From contig NC_134515.1 of the NCBI RefSeq assembly GCF_027942865.1, forward strand, positions 10,345,339 to 10,409,338: a stretch of DNA of 64,000 nt, written 5' to 3'. A program made the translations under genes and the position numbers. The notes under the pieces were generated by a model. The model was not told the origin of the DNA. It did no database searches and saw only the letters and a list, made by a program, of their open reading frames with translations. Positions 46,897-57,662 of the stretch are shown here, one piece after another (the stretch's first letter is position 1; every line of letters starts with the position of its first letter). This stretch comes from Odontesthes bonariensis (taxonomy: Eukaryota; Chordata; Actinopteri; Atheriniformes; Atherinopsidae).

Positions 46897-47997
46897 ATCC
46901 ATAACTCCCACACCAAATACCTAACCCTAACCCCACAGGAGGGGCAAGCCCTAACCTAAAAAAAATCTAATTCAACAATTTAATTGGCTACAGTTTAAAA
47001 TTTACAAATAATAACAAAAACACATTTTTAATAGTAAAAATAATACTAATTTTGTATTTAAATATAATAAATATTGACGCAAAAATAATTAAAATTGGTT
47101 AAAATGGGTTCATTATTCAAAATGCAGCAATAACATTTTTTTTTTTTTTTTTAGAATTCATTATAATTTGTCATTTCATGCTGCTGGTGCATACAGGACT
47201 TGTTTCTCGCAGAAAAAAAAGGGGCGAACTTAACGAGAAGCACAGCAGCTCTCGCTCATTTCTGCTCTGGCTTGTGAAGAGGCAACAGCTCCCAGCTACT
47301 GCAGACCAGCCGTTATTTCAGTGTGCCAAGCCTGAAGAAGCCCTACAACAGGTCGAAACGTTGCAACTTTGGCACACTATTTTACAACTGAAGAGGCAAT
47401 TAAGGCCTCTGCATGGTCCAAAACATCTTGGATAACGCTGGACAAATTTCTGCAGGCCCACCTTGTGGCCACTTAAAAAGCAGGTTTCCAATCTGGAACC
47501 AAATCCTCCTTCAAATCCTCCACCAGGTTTTCCAAACCTGCTGTGTAATGTTCCTCCAAGATCAATAAGGTATTGTAACCCCAATTTATAGCGTTGGCCC
47601 TACTCAGATCCTCTATGTCTATGTTTTGGGGATGCTGGTTTAATCATGGAGGATAACACATTAACCAAACGGGAAATCATTCGTGGTTCGGGCTTTCCCG
47701 GTTTTGGAGCAACATTTTGCAGGTGATGTACCATTTTAATCAAGGTATGCATCTTGCGTACCAGCTTTCAGAATTTCGGATCAGTTGGTTCCCGTCTCAC
47801 GTTTTCTTCCTGTCTGAATCGTGAAGAACCAAATCTGCTGTAGCTGGAAGCATCACCACGAACCGCTGACGCAAACGAGCGAGACTGGGGTCCTCGATAA
47901 CGGTCTCCACCAAAGGGAGGCACAGGCTGGTTAGTGCGAAAGGTTTGGGCCCTTCCTACGTAGAGATCAGGCGGGCCATTATATAATAAAAGGCTAT
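46897..47997 (+). other. Penelope-like copy 1, 3' flank, no intact gene
   Basis: AT-rich DNA after the reverse transcriptase. At 47331-47375 lies the CCTGAAGAAG...CGAAACGTTG motif that also recurs inverted in the antisense units. No GIY-YIG domain. The sequence from 47400 to 47960 has short Leu/Pro-rich frames without a known domain. Confidence 0.45.
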
Positions 47998-48451
47998 GAG
48001 ATAAAAGAAAAGATGTTTTTACTAAAATAAATAAATAAATGAAAAGCTGTTTTCAGAAAAAAAAACATTTTTTATTTTTTTATAACTTTTTAATATATAT
48101 AAATCAACAAATCAAAAACAAAAATGTGTGCTCAAGGCAACGTTTCAACCTGAAAAGGTCTTTTTCAGGCCACGAGAGCAGGAAAATAAAATAATTATAA
48201 GCTGGCTGGCAATATAAGGAGAGAGATGTCGTCTCTTGGAAAGTTCGAAGCAGAATGAGTTGTCTTATACTCGCCCCTCCCCTCCCTGTTTTTCTTCGAA
48301 CTATTCTTTTTAAAGGGAGTTTTTCTATTGTTTTTAAAGTTAGTGTTTTTAAATAATTAAAAATGTTATATAAGTTTTTTTCTATCATTAAATTCCCAAT
48401 TAAGTCCTAATAAATAATATATCACCTTTTTAATCATTAATGATGTATTAC
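47998..48451 (-). mobile_element. Penelope-derived antisense unit, left part
   Basis: Carries the inverted AACGTTTCAACC...TTCAGG motif (48138-48169), the GAGTTCGAAGCAGAATGAG-like block and the TAATCATTAATGATGTATTAC block. The unit is interrupted by a hAT element at 48452 and resumes at 49424. Confidence 0.6.
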
Positions 48452-49423
48452 CAGGGTGTCTGCAGGTTTTAACAAGTACAATTTTAGACTTTTTTTAGAC
48501 CATCATGGGTTAAATTTAAGACCTTCACAAAGTATTAAAAAAAGAAATAACAAAGCCAGATTGCGGTCAATTGACATTTATTGTCAATGAAACAAACATA
48601 TATACATCCATTAATTTCATTAATTTGAGATTAGATCTTTTTTGACGAACTCTGCCACTCCAAATCGGATTATGTACGACGTCTTGTCTCTCCCGCATTG
48701 GAATGTTTTGGCAACTGTGGAGTCCGGGAACATCGCTTGGAAAAGTTATCCGATGCCGTCATTGGATCTGCAGGACTGGTGTTTAGCCACTGTGTTAAGC
48801 GCCCACAGAACTTCTGCCTTCATTGTGTCAGTGGAGCCCAATTGATCACGAATATTGGAAGTAACACCACCGGTATCATTTCTTGACGACGTGCGGCTAG
48901 CTGCTACTGAACAGAACTGTGAAATTCCGTGGGAATTTCGTGCCGCGTTTGCCGACTCCTGGTGTTTGCTGGATTTCGTGTGAGACTCCAGTGCCTTGAT
49001 GCCCAGGGTCCCGAGTTTAAGCGTTCTTTTGCAGAACGTGCAATATGCCTCACTACTGTCAGCGGGGACACGTTTTAGCCAGTCTGCAAACTCTTCCCTT
49101 GAGAGCCAATTCTCATTGAATTTACACTTCCCCATCTCCTGCCATTCGGAGCCTACTTCATAACGATTCCCGCCTTGCTTGCACACAGAATCAAAATGCT
49201 TGCTGCTGCATCCTGTGACGGCGTGGAAAAGGACGTCAAAAAAAAACAAAAACATTAATCCTTTGTCGATATTTTGCATTGAAACGTAGGTCTTAAATTA
49301 CTCAAACTCAATTTTAGAATTACAGTGCAAAATATCTCTATATTTTAGACCTTTTTATGCCTTAAATTGAAAATGTGTAATTTAAGACTATTTTAGACTT
49401 TTTAAGACCCCGCGGACACCCTG
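48452..49423 (-). mobile_element. hAT deletion derivative inside the Penelope unit
   Basis: Ends CAGGGTGTCTGCAGG and CCGCGGACACCCTG. The empty site is preserved in the sister unit at 41520-41545, which proves the insertion. TATTAC is duplicated at both sides; TGTATTAC (8 bp) if the terminal TG is counted as target. 972 bp, with AAGACTTTTTAAGACC-type sub-terminal motifs like the element at 25497-30082. Confidence 0.9.
48620..49135 (-). pseudogene. hAT transposase N-terminus, frameshifted
   Basis: From ATG at 49135 the frame reads MGKCKFNENWLSREEF with a BED-like finger (AYCTFCKRTLKLG, then HTKSSKHQ) and MKAEVLWALNTVAKHQS, paralogous to exon 1 of the gene at 25948-29582. It stops near 48746. 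The similarity continues in another frame (AMFPDSTVAKTFQCGRDKT). The rest of the transposase is deleted. Confidence 0.75.
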
Positions 49424-49679
49424 TATTACAATTCTTGAATCCAGTTTTTAGTCAATAACCATAGCCAACGTTTAATAATAAAGTTGTTTTTAAAAACCAA
49501 ATTAACGATGTTAATGTTGTTTTTATTGAAAATATAGATTTAGAACATTAAAATGTTTGCACCCCACCATCCATTATGGAGGCGGGGTCCATAAAACCAA
49601 AACCCCACACACACATATCTATATACATATCCATTTATATTCACACATCCCCTTATCTTTATTATACATTATTTATATA

Positions 49680-49716
<37 letters not shown>

Positions 49717-49948
49717 GTTGTTAGAGTTATTATTTATTAGGATATAGGGGTAAGTGCCACTTTAAACGTACATACTCATCACCCTTAACAATGATTCATA
49801 TCTCCGAAACATAAATCAACAAATCAAAAACAAAAATGAAAAACGTGGGCTCAAGACAACGTTTCGACCTTAAAAGGTCTTCTTCAGGCCACTAGAGCAC
49901 AGAAAATAAAACAATTACAAGCTGGCAGCAGAAGCAGAGAGATGTCGT
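49424..49948 (-). mobile_element. Penelope-derived antisense unit, right part
   Basis: Continuation of the unit cut by the hAT element: AATTCTTGAATCCAG, a (TA)n tract at 49683-49710, and the inverted AACGTTTCGACC...CTTCTTCAGG motif at 49858-49888. Confidence 0.6.
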
Positions 49949-50346
49949 CCCCATACACACACGTCGCTGCTATTTACTCGCTACTCGCTCACTCGCCTAC
50001 TCGCCACTCGCTTGGGTGCTTTTGCTGACTTGGTGTGTAGAAGTTGGGTGGCCACTGTTTGGAGAACACTGGGGGAACGTCACCTGTCAATAATCTGTAT
50101 TCTGCATTTTAATTGGCTACTCGCTTTTACTCGCTTTTACTCGCTTTTACTCGCTTACTCGCGTCGCTCGAAGTTGAAATATGTTCATCTCGGAATCCGC
50201 CCACATCGCATCGCTTGTACTCGCTTGTACTCTCCTCGCCTACTCGCCTCCTCGCCTACTCGCCTCCTCGCCTCGCATGAACACATAGACATTCTATTGA
50301 CTTCACTCGCTGAGCGAGTAAATAGCAGCGACGTGTGTGTATGGGG
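49949..50346. mobile_element. Palindromic-ended element rich in ACTCGC repeats
   Basis: Ends CCCCATACACACACGTCGCT and its inverse, extending through GCTATTTACTCGC. Sister unit sequence at 42080-42100 lacks it. Interior is a degenerate array of (T)ACTCGC and CCTCGCC units. Non-autonomous; superfamily unknown. Confidence 0.8.
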
Positions 50347-50547
50347 CTTTAGAGAGTTCGAAGCAGAATGAGTTCTTCTGCCCCTCCTTCCACTCTTATA
50401 CTCGCCCCTCCCCTCCCTGTTTTTCTTCGAACTATTCTTTTTGAAGGGAGTTTTTCTATTCTGTTTTTAAAGTTAGTGTTTTTAAATAATTAAAAATGTT
50501 ATATAAGTTTTTGTTTCATATCATTAAATTCCCAATTAAGTCCTAAT

Positions 50548-52011
50548 CAAATCAAATCAAATTTATTTATATAGCACATTTCATGTACAAACAGTTCAAA
50601 TTGCTTTACATAAAATAAAAGCATTGCAGCAGGGAGTGCAAGAAGCATTAAAAAATACATAAAAGAATATAAAGAGAAACAAACAAAATCATTTAAATGA
50701 ATTTAAAAACAGGCAACAGTCTAGATAAGTTGAAAGATATTTCATGCATAGACACATGAGAAAAGAAATGTCTTTAACCTGGATTTAAAAATGTCTACAT
50801 TTGGTGAAAGTTTAATCTCCACTGGCAGTTTGTTCCACTTGTTTGCAGCATAACAGCTAAATGCTGCTTCTCCATGTTTAGTCTGGACTCTGGACTGGAC
50901 CAGCTGACCTGAGTCCTTGGATGTAAGAGCTCTGCTGGGTTTATATTCTCTGAACATATCACAATTGTATTTTGGGCCTAAACCGTTCTGGGATTTGTAA
51001 ACCATCAGCAGGCTTTTAAAATCTATTCTGTGACTGACTGGAAGCCAGTGTAAAGATTTTAAAACTGGTGTGATGTGTTCAGATCTCTTAGTCCGGGTTA
51101 AAACTCTAGCAGCAGCGTTCTGGATCAGCTGCAGATGTTCAATGCTCTTTTCGGGAAGTCCAGTTAAAATAGCATTACAGTAATCGAGAATACTGGAGAT
51201 AAATGCATGGATGAGTTTCTCCTGGTCTTTTTGGGAGAGGAAACCTTTAATTCTGTTGATGTTTCTGAGATGGTAAAAAGCTGCCTTGGTGACAGCTTTG
51301 ATGTGGCTGCTGAAAGTCAGATCTGAGTCTATCAACACTCCGAGGTTACGAACTTGGTCAGTGATTGTAAGGTCCCGAGTCTCAAGATATTTACCAACGC
51401 TGACCCTCTTCTCTTTGCTCCCAAACAGAATGATCTCAGTTTTGTCTTCATTTAATTGCAGAAAATTCTCTCATTCAGGTGTTTACTTCCTCCAGACACT
51501 GACACAGTACATCTGCTGGGCTGCAGTCGTCCGGTGACAGAGACACATAAAGTTGTGTATCGTCTGCATAACTGTGATAATTGATGTTAAAATTCTGCAA
51601 TATCTGACCCAAAGGGAGCATATACAAGTTAAACAGAAGAGGTCCAAGAATTGACCCCTGGGGGACTCCACAAGTCATGGCCACTCGCTCAGATACATAG
51701 CTGCCAATTGTAACAAAATAACTCCGGCCTTCTAAGTAGGACCTGAACCAGTTAAGGACCGCTCCAGAAAGTCCAACCCAGTTTTCCAGCCTGTGCAACA
51801 GGATTCTGTGATCTACAGTATCAAACGCAGCGCTGAGGTCCAAAAGAACCAGGACTGAAACGTTACCAGAATCAGTATTCAACCTAATGTCGTTTAACAC
51901 TTTTACCAGAGCTGTTTCAGTGATGTGATGACATCTGAAGCCTGATTGGAAGTTATCAAGACTTCCACTTTTATTCAGAAATGACATTATGAACAAATTA
52001 TGTAAAAACTA
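50548..52011 (-). mobile_element. L2-type LINE, 5'-truncated
   Basis: Minus-strand insertion into the Penelope unit after TCCTAAT. Its 3' end is (ATCAA)n next to TTTATTTATATAGCACATTTC, the usual tail of fish L2 elements. The coding part is the reverse transcriptase region. The left boundary is clear; the right one is approximate. Confidence 0.82.
50742..51996 (-). pseudogene. L2 LINE reverse transcriptase, C-terminal two thirds
   Basis: Block 51996-51475 contains DNFQSGFRCHHITETAL, LLDLSAAFDTVDH (catalytic Asp), GVPQGSILGPLLFNLYM and YADDTQLYVSL (catalytic Asp pair). It ends by a break near 51475. Block 51338-50742 continues with LIDSDLTFSSHI, FISSILDYCNAILTGLP and LKSLHWLPVSHRIDFK to the natural C-terminus. 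Endonuclease and palm N-terminus are missing, so it is inactive. Confidence 0.85.
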
Positions 52012-52049
52012 ATTCATTTATTAAAAAAAACAACTGTGTTATTTAAAAG

Positions 52050-52910
52050 GTGAACTAGAACCACAGCCTCGGCGATTCTATATCCTACCTAAAATCTACA
52101 AGGACCCAGAGAAATGGCCCCCAGGACGACCAATTGTGGCAGTGAGACATACCAAACTGCAGAATTGATTGATTATTTCTTGAATCCTTTATCTGTTAAA
52201 CATCCATCTTATCTAAAAGATACTTACCATTTAATCAGCATCATTAAGGATCTGGACATACCAACAAGTTCCTTTTTCTTTACAATAGACATAGACAGTT
52301 TATACAGCCAATATAGACACAGAATCTGGATTACAAGCTGTTAAAAAAACGTTTAATAAATACCCTGAAAGGAGAAGTACAGATAAAGAAATTTTACAAT
52401 GACTGGAAAATTTTTTAACAAAAAACGATTTTGAATTCAACGGGGTCTTCTATTTACAAATTAAGGGGACTGCTATGGGGAAGAGGTTTACTCCCGCTTA
52501 CGCTAATATTTTCATGGCGGATTGGGAGGAGAAGGCCTTACGTAAATGCAGCAAGAAACCCTTTATCTATTTAAGATATTTGGATGATATATTTGGTATT
52601 TGGACACATTCAGTGGAGGAATTTCAACAGTTTATTAAGGTCCTGGACACATTTGATCCTTCTATTAGATTAAAATACATATTTCATGATCAATCTATTG
52701 ATTTTCTGTATACTACAGTGTATAAAGGAAGAGACTTTCAACAAAACCACACATTGGATATTAAGGTATACTTTAAAGAAACCGATACTCATGCACTACT
52801 ATTCAAAACAAGTTTCCATCCCACACACTTTTGGGTACAGATTCAACCGTATCTGTACCCAAAAAGAGGATTTTGAAGAAGCTGTTGGAATTCTTTTTAC
52901 AGCGTTGTAA
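52050..52910 (+). pseudogene. Penelope-like reverse transcriptase fragment, copy 2
   Basis: Reads RRFYILPKIYKDPEKWPPGRP, DIPTSSFFFTIDIDSLY, GTAMGKRFTPAYANIFM and LRYLDDIFGIWTHSVEEF with the YLDD active site, in several frames with stops at 52165, 52340 and 52400. Ends at RICTQKEDFEEAVGIL. Not functional. Confidence 0.85.
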
Positions 52911-53041
52911 AAGAGAAGATATTCCCGATCTTTTCTTCGGCAATGTCGAAACCAATTTTTATTGGAAAACCCTAAACAAAAAGAGGAGAAACAATTGATT
53001 CCTCTCATTATTATTTTTTCACCTGCAGGGGCCAGACTTAA

Positions 53042-53522
53042 AGCGGCAGTCTGCAACTCTTTTTCAAGCATAATGCCTGGAACTGTCCGGGGATTCTGAA
53101 AGTAGTACATTAAATACCCCAATACAAAAAAAATGAGTTCTCTAGGTCCCCTATATGTCCCGCTAGGTCCCTCCAAAGCCAGCAGGTTTGTTTACAAAAT
53201 TGCAGACCGGACCGGTAAAAGGTAACCAATCATGCAACCAATCACCTGTCATCAAATGACAGGTGAGTTGATGAATGAGGAGTCGTGTAAGCGCATTTGG
53301 CGTGCACGTCTACGTGCACGAGTTCTCATGTGTTTTGATGGGGCGGGACAGGAAGTTGAATAACTTTTTATTTTTCGGTTAAAAAATAAGCATTTCTTGC
53401 ATTTTGCGACTACGGAGGTCACCGTTTTCAACTTCAAGCGTTCTGATAGATCATGTAAACTCTTAAAATGCCAAAAATTAGAACTTTACGTATGACAACA
53501 ACAAATCCTGCAGACTGCAGCT
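53042..53522. mobile_element. TTAA-flanked MITE
   Basis: TTAA at 53038-53041 and 53523-53526. Ends AGCGGCAGTCTGCA and TGCAGACTGCAGCT. 481 bp, no coding signal. Interrupts Penelope copy 2. Confidence 0.78.
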
Positions 53523-53622
53523 TTAATAGAAAAATTTAAAATAATTTCACTGACATGATTGAAAATCAAGGGTTACTAAAGGATCATCAAGTGATTTCGG
53601 CATATAGGAGAAATAAGACTAT

Positions 53623-54036
53623 TTGGTAAAAGCGAGATTACAATCCATACAACCAAAGAAGAAAAAGCAAACATTTTCGGAAAACTTTATTCAATTGGAA
53701 TACATACAAAGTGGAACCAAGAAAAGCATTTTCAAAATTCCACAAGTTTTTAATTTGGATACAAAAAACTGTGTGTACATGATAACCTGTCATAAATATG
53801 GAATACAATACATTGGTGAAACTAAGAATTCAATTTCAACTAGAATGAATAAACATAAATACAATATTAAACATAAAAAAGAGACTCACACCCTCTTAGT
53901 TAAACATTTTATTGAGCATGGCTGGCGAAACTTAAAGATCTCGGGGATACAAATTCCTCTTGGTCGGATCAGGACAGGAAAAAAAAGGAAAGACAGTGGA
54001 TTTATTCTATGGACACAAAAGAACCGTTTGGCTTGA
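53623..54036 (+). pseudogene. GIY-YIG endonuclease domain of Penelope-like element
   Basis: 137-codon frame: LVKARLQSIQ linker, then CVYMITCHKYGIQYIGETKN, STRMNKHKYNIKHKKE and VKHFIEHGW. This contains the GIY-YIG core with the Gly-Glu-Thr, Arg and His positions expected in Penelope-like elements. It is open by itself but is separated from its reverse transcriptase by the MITE and several stops. Confidence 0.85.
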
Positions 54037-54183
54037 ATAGTAAATACGATTGATTTAAAAATTAATTTACTGCCTAGTCCTGATCTGATTCTGATTAATT
54101 TGGTTTTTAAAAACAACTTTATTAATAAAGGTTCGCTATGGTTATTGACTAAAAACCGGATTCAAGAATTGTAATACGTCATT

Positions 54184-54607
54184 AAAGGTAGGGTAGGAGA
54201 TCCTGGATTTTGAGTCCAGCGAAGCTGCATTTTGAAAATACACAGGTCAAAAGTCCCAACCCTTTTCTTCACTTTCCCCCCGAAGGCACGCCTCTAGAGT
54301 ACATGAACGCGCACGAGCACGAAGGTGCACGAGCGCTGTTCTGACAGCAAGCATCGATCGTTGCCGTAGTTAGTATATGCTAACTATACGTTTAATAATG
54401 CTAGGTGCTAGCCAAGCTGGCTCTAGTTTAGCTTCCTGCCAAGCTTCTGGGCTCGTAATTCATTCACGGAGCAGGGTACGCGCACAGGGGGAAGGAGGGG
54501 GAGGGAGGAGCAGATTGCAGTTTGATAGACGGCATCAGAATCCAATCATCGTTAACGGTCCGTTCAGTATGATTTGATAGTGTTTTTCCTTGATTGTTCA
54601 TTCTGTG
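54184..54607. mobile_element. Truncated TTAA-type repeat
   Basis: Starts ATTAAAGGTAGGGTAGGAGATC, the start of a common fish TTAA-flanked element, and ends abruptly at the junction with TRIM-derived DNA at 54608. No matching right end. Confidence 0.45.
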
Positions 54608-54812
54608 ACTTTGAATTATTTTGATCGGTGACTTTCAGTTTTTTTTGGAAATGCCACACCCAGTTTTATGCCTACTGTAGGAGTCATGCGAAGTTTTCAT
54701 GTTTATCCAAAATAATAACACCACAGTCAATTAAGATTAGAGGTCAATATGCCGAACAGCTACATATATAAACTGTAATCTTTTTCTGTTCAGACATGTT
54801 TGCTGCAACATA
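54608..54812 (-). other. Duplicated TRIM promoter without a gene
   Basis: Nearly identical to 23508-23706, the region upstream of the TRIM-A RING exon, including the CATAAAA and AAAACTGAAA motifs. The duplication stops inside the 5' leader, so no RING exon follows. Transcription from it would run left, antisense to Penelope copy 2. Confidence 0.8.
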
Positions 54813-55054
54813 CACTAAAAAAAGTGACTTTTTGGTGAAGTAAACTTTATTAGAGTAACTGTCATAATTTCTACCTTGTATTTTTAAGATTCAGTAAGAA
54901 CTAGAGCTTCTTAAGTAAAATTAAACATTTTATTAACGTGAATTATGGGGGAAGAGTAAGTTTTACTCAGGGTTCCTCTTACAATTTAAATGTTTAATAG
55001 TTGTATGTACATAAACCTTGAAGTACTACATAAACTTTACTCTGAAAGTGTATC

Positions 55055-56440
55055 TGTTGGTGAGGACCATAAAGGACTGTATTTGTGCTGGTTCTGATGA
55101 TGGGATCTGTGTTGTATGGGGGGTGTCGGTCAGAACACCATGAAGCAGTTGTCTCCTTTTTGTTCCTTTATTAAACTTCACACTTCAATTACATGTGCAA
55201 GAGCCTCAGTTGGCCGTGTGTGTGGTCTGTAAACACAGAATAAGGCTAATCAACACACTGAGTTAAACTAACAAAATATACTGACTGAAATAATAAATCT
55301 TCCAGCATTCAATTAAACATAGCTGAATTACCATGACATTGCCGTTTCCCTATACAGTAAACCTACAATGCTAATTCTCAGCTTAGCATGCTAATCGCGG
55401 TTAGCATGCTAATCTAACAATAGTTGCACATCAACACTACGACATACAAACTCTGAAACTACCTACTAACTAACTATCTTGACACTTAACACTTACTTGG
55501 TTGGAATGCACGCACACAACTCCTCACATGCTATTATCTTGAGGCTGTGATCCAGCCAACCTGAAGTGGTAACTTAACTGAAGCAGCAGAGCTGACTATA
55601 GCCCCTTTCACACTGCGACCCGCTACCTTAGCGGGTCCAAATTGCACCTTCGACCCGCGTCGAGCAATGTGAACGCTTGGCGTGTCAGGGTGACCCGTGT
55701 CGCCTGAAGCCGAGTTCAGGGGGAGTTGCCTAGTGGCAGAGCGTCACACGAAACACATAAAATGCTGGGCGTGTACAATGACGTAGGCACAAGCCATGCG
55801 TCGGAGGTAGGGTTAAATACACCTGTCTGCATCAAATTTTTCAAACAAACGATGGCGGGACACCTTGAGAACTCGTTTTTGCAATGCAGTTCATGGAGAT
55901 GTTACTTTACGGTGCGTGGGAAACCGCGCTCTCCCATCTTTCTCGCCAGCCCTTCCAGCAGAGGTCCATCCTTCACCGTCCCCGACATGTGGCGGTAAAT
56001 AACGTCCTCTGCTCGGAGGCTGAGGAGCTCGTGGACCTCCTTGTCTCCCCAGTTGGCCATATTAAAAAATGTCTCAAACTTGATGTAGGCTAAAACAGAG
56101 TAAAACTTGTCCTCACCTGTCGCTGTTGTTCTGAATCAGCTGTCCATTCTGTCTTTTAAACTCCTCACGTCACGCCCACGTCCGACCCGCGTCGATTGCG
56201 TTCACACCAAACTCGGCTCGGCAAAAAGACTAGGGTCCGACGCGGGTCGAAAGGCGAGTCGAGTTGACGCGGCAGCCCGGCAGTGTGAACACAACCGCGG
56301 ACACGCTAAATTCGCGAATTAAACGCGGGTTATTCGGCAGTGTGAAAGGGGCTTATGTGCTCCATGCTCCGTGTAAAACTAAACTGAAACTGCACGTGAA
56401 GGGGGCGGGGCTAGACGTCAATGTCAGAGTCTTTCTTACA
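55055..56440 (-). mobile_element. Solo LTR interrupting the MITE
   Basis: Begins TGTTGGTGAGGACC and ends TTTCTTACA, i.e. TG...CA. Flanked by 5-bp GTATC (55050-55054) and GTGTC (56441-56445), and the uninterrupted site is seen in copy 1 (GTGTATCGTTAAAATC). A minus-strand AATAAA (about 55170) suggests minus orientation. About 630 bp after removing the nested element. No internal retroviral coding sequence. Confidence 0.65.
55601..56352. mobile_element. GCCCCTTTCACACTG-ended MITE nested in the LTR
   Basis: Ends GCCCCTTTCACACTGC and GCAGTGTGAAAGGGGC. Flanks ATA / TTA hint at a 3-bp PIF/Harbinger-type duplication. Interior is rich in CGACCCGCGTCG-type motifs. A 752-bp element without a recognisable transposase. 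Confidence 0.75.
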
Positions 56441-56761
56441 GTGTCGTTAAAATCTACTAAGTTACTTCATAACATCAAATACTACAGATATTTCAAATTT
56501 ACTTAAAATTTTGAGTAAAATGAAAAACAATTAGACTTTACTTAATTTGTTTAATTAAATATAACTTAAAACTTAGATGTAATTAAGTAAATGTTACTTA
56601 ATATCTTCAAAACTGTTATGTTTTATGGTAAGTAAAATTTACTCGATACTGGCAAGTGAGTGTTACTTGATATTGCAGCATTACATTTTATTTAAATCAT
56701 TTGAGTGCAAATACTTACAAAGGGTTTTTTAAGTAAATCTTATGAGTTATTTTTTTCAGTG

Positions 56762-57543
56762 TGGGATCATTTAGTCAAGACTTTATTTTAGTGTAACAGT
56801 ACACTCAAGTGGTCAGACGCTGAACATGCTGTTAGGATAAAATGTCTCTTAATTTCTCTTTCCAAACTGCTCAGGGGCCTCAGAGCCGCAGTCTTTCCCT
56901 TTAAATTTATTAATTTGATTGTTCACAAAAAAGAAAAAATTGATGAGATTTGTTGAGAACTGTCACATTTTTTTCGTCCAACACCTGAACTGTTTCAGCT
57001 CGTTTTTTAATTTAACTGCCTTTATTTTCAGAGTACTTCACACAATAAAAAACTCAGGTCAGACTGATTTATTCCATTAGAGAAGCTCTTAAAATGTGCG
57101 ATACATATTTCTTCTCATTATACAAAGAAGAAGCCGCATTTTTAAGAGACAAGGACTGAAAACAAATGGGAAATACAGTTAAAACAATACTTTATGCACA
57201 CAGACTTGATGAGCACGTAATAATATGTCACAACATCACAGGAGAAATGACTCGTGATTGGATCACTAAACTCTGCCTCTTCTGTTTTCTGAACTCAAAG
57301 AACTGTAACTGAACATATTTGAGTAAATTGTCTTTTTTTTTCTTGGGTTAATTTGATTTTAAACCCTTTTGTAACAGTAGATAGACTGATATCTTTCACT
57401 GTATGTTTTCAAGGTCTGCCTTGTGTTTATGCATTATTAAGCTATTTCACCATGGCAGGAGCATGGGGGAAATTATTTTGTAAAACTGATCACATGACAA
57501 AAAGTGCAAATGCTCACTGGCTAAATGTTGCAATGAATGATTA
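56762..57543. other. No recognised gene
   Basis: AT-rich intergenic DNA; no domain-bearing frame seen. Confidence 0.5.
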
Positions 57544-57660
57544 CCCACATAGCAAAATTGGTCTGGCCCAGTTCTGGCCCACATACCGCAAAGAATGACG
57601 GCCCTTTACTGGCCCAGATCCGGTTTGCCAGATCTGGCCCAGACCGGTCTGCTATGTGGG
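57544..57660. mobile_element. 117-bp miniature element with TA duplication
   Basis: Ends CCCACATAGCA and TGCTATGTGGG, flanked by TA on each side. Interior repeats CTGGCCCAG units. Confidence 0.82.
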
Positions 57661-57662
57661 TA

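Larger units (their letters stand above)
52040..54183 (+). mobile_element. Penelope-like element copy 2
   Basis: 5'-truncated copy, more diverged from copy 1, that retains both the reverse transcriptase middle and the GIY-YIG nuclease. Its 3' end, TTGGTTTTTAAAAACAACTT to CAAGAATTGTAATACGTC, is the reverse complement of the antisense units at 41530-41620 and 49424-49510. A TTAA-type MITE lies at 53042-53522. Confidence 0.82.
54813..56761 (+). mobile_element. CACTGAAAAAA-type MITE, copy 2, with nested insertions
   Basis: Starts CACTAAAAAAAGTGACTTTT and ends TTTTTTTCAGTG. Follows copy 1 closely on both sides of an insertion at 55055-56440. Without it the element is about 560 bp. Confidence 0.78.
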
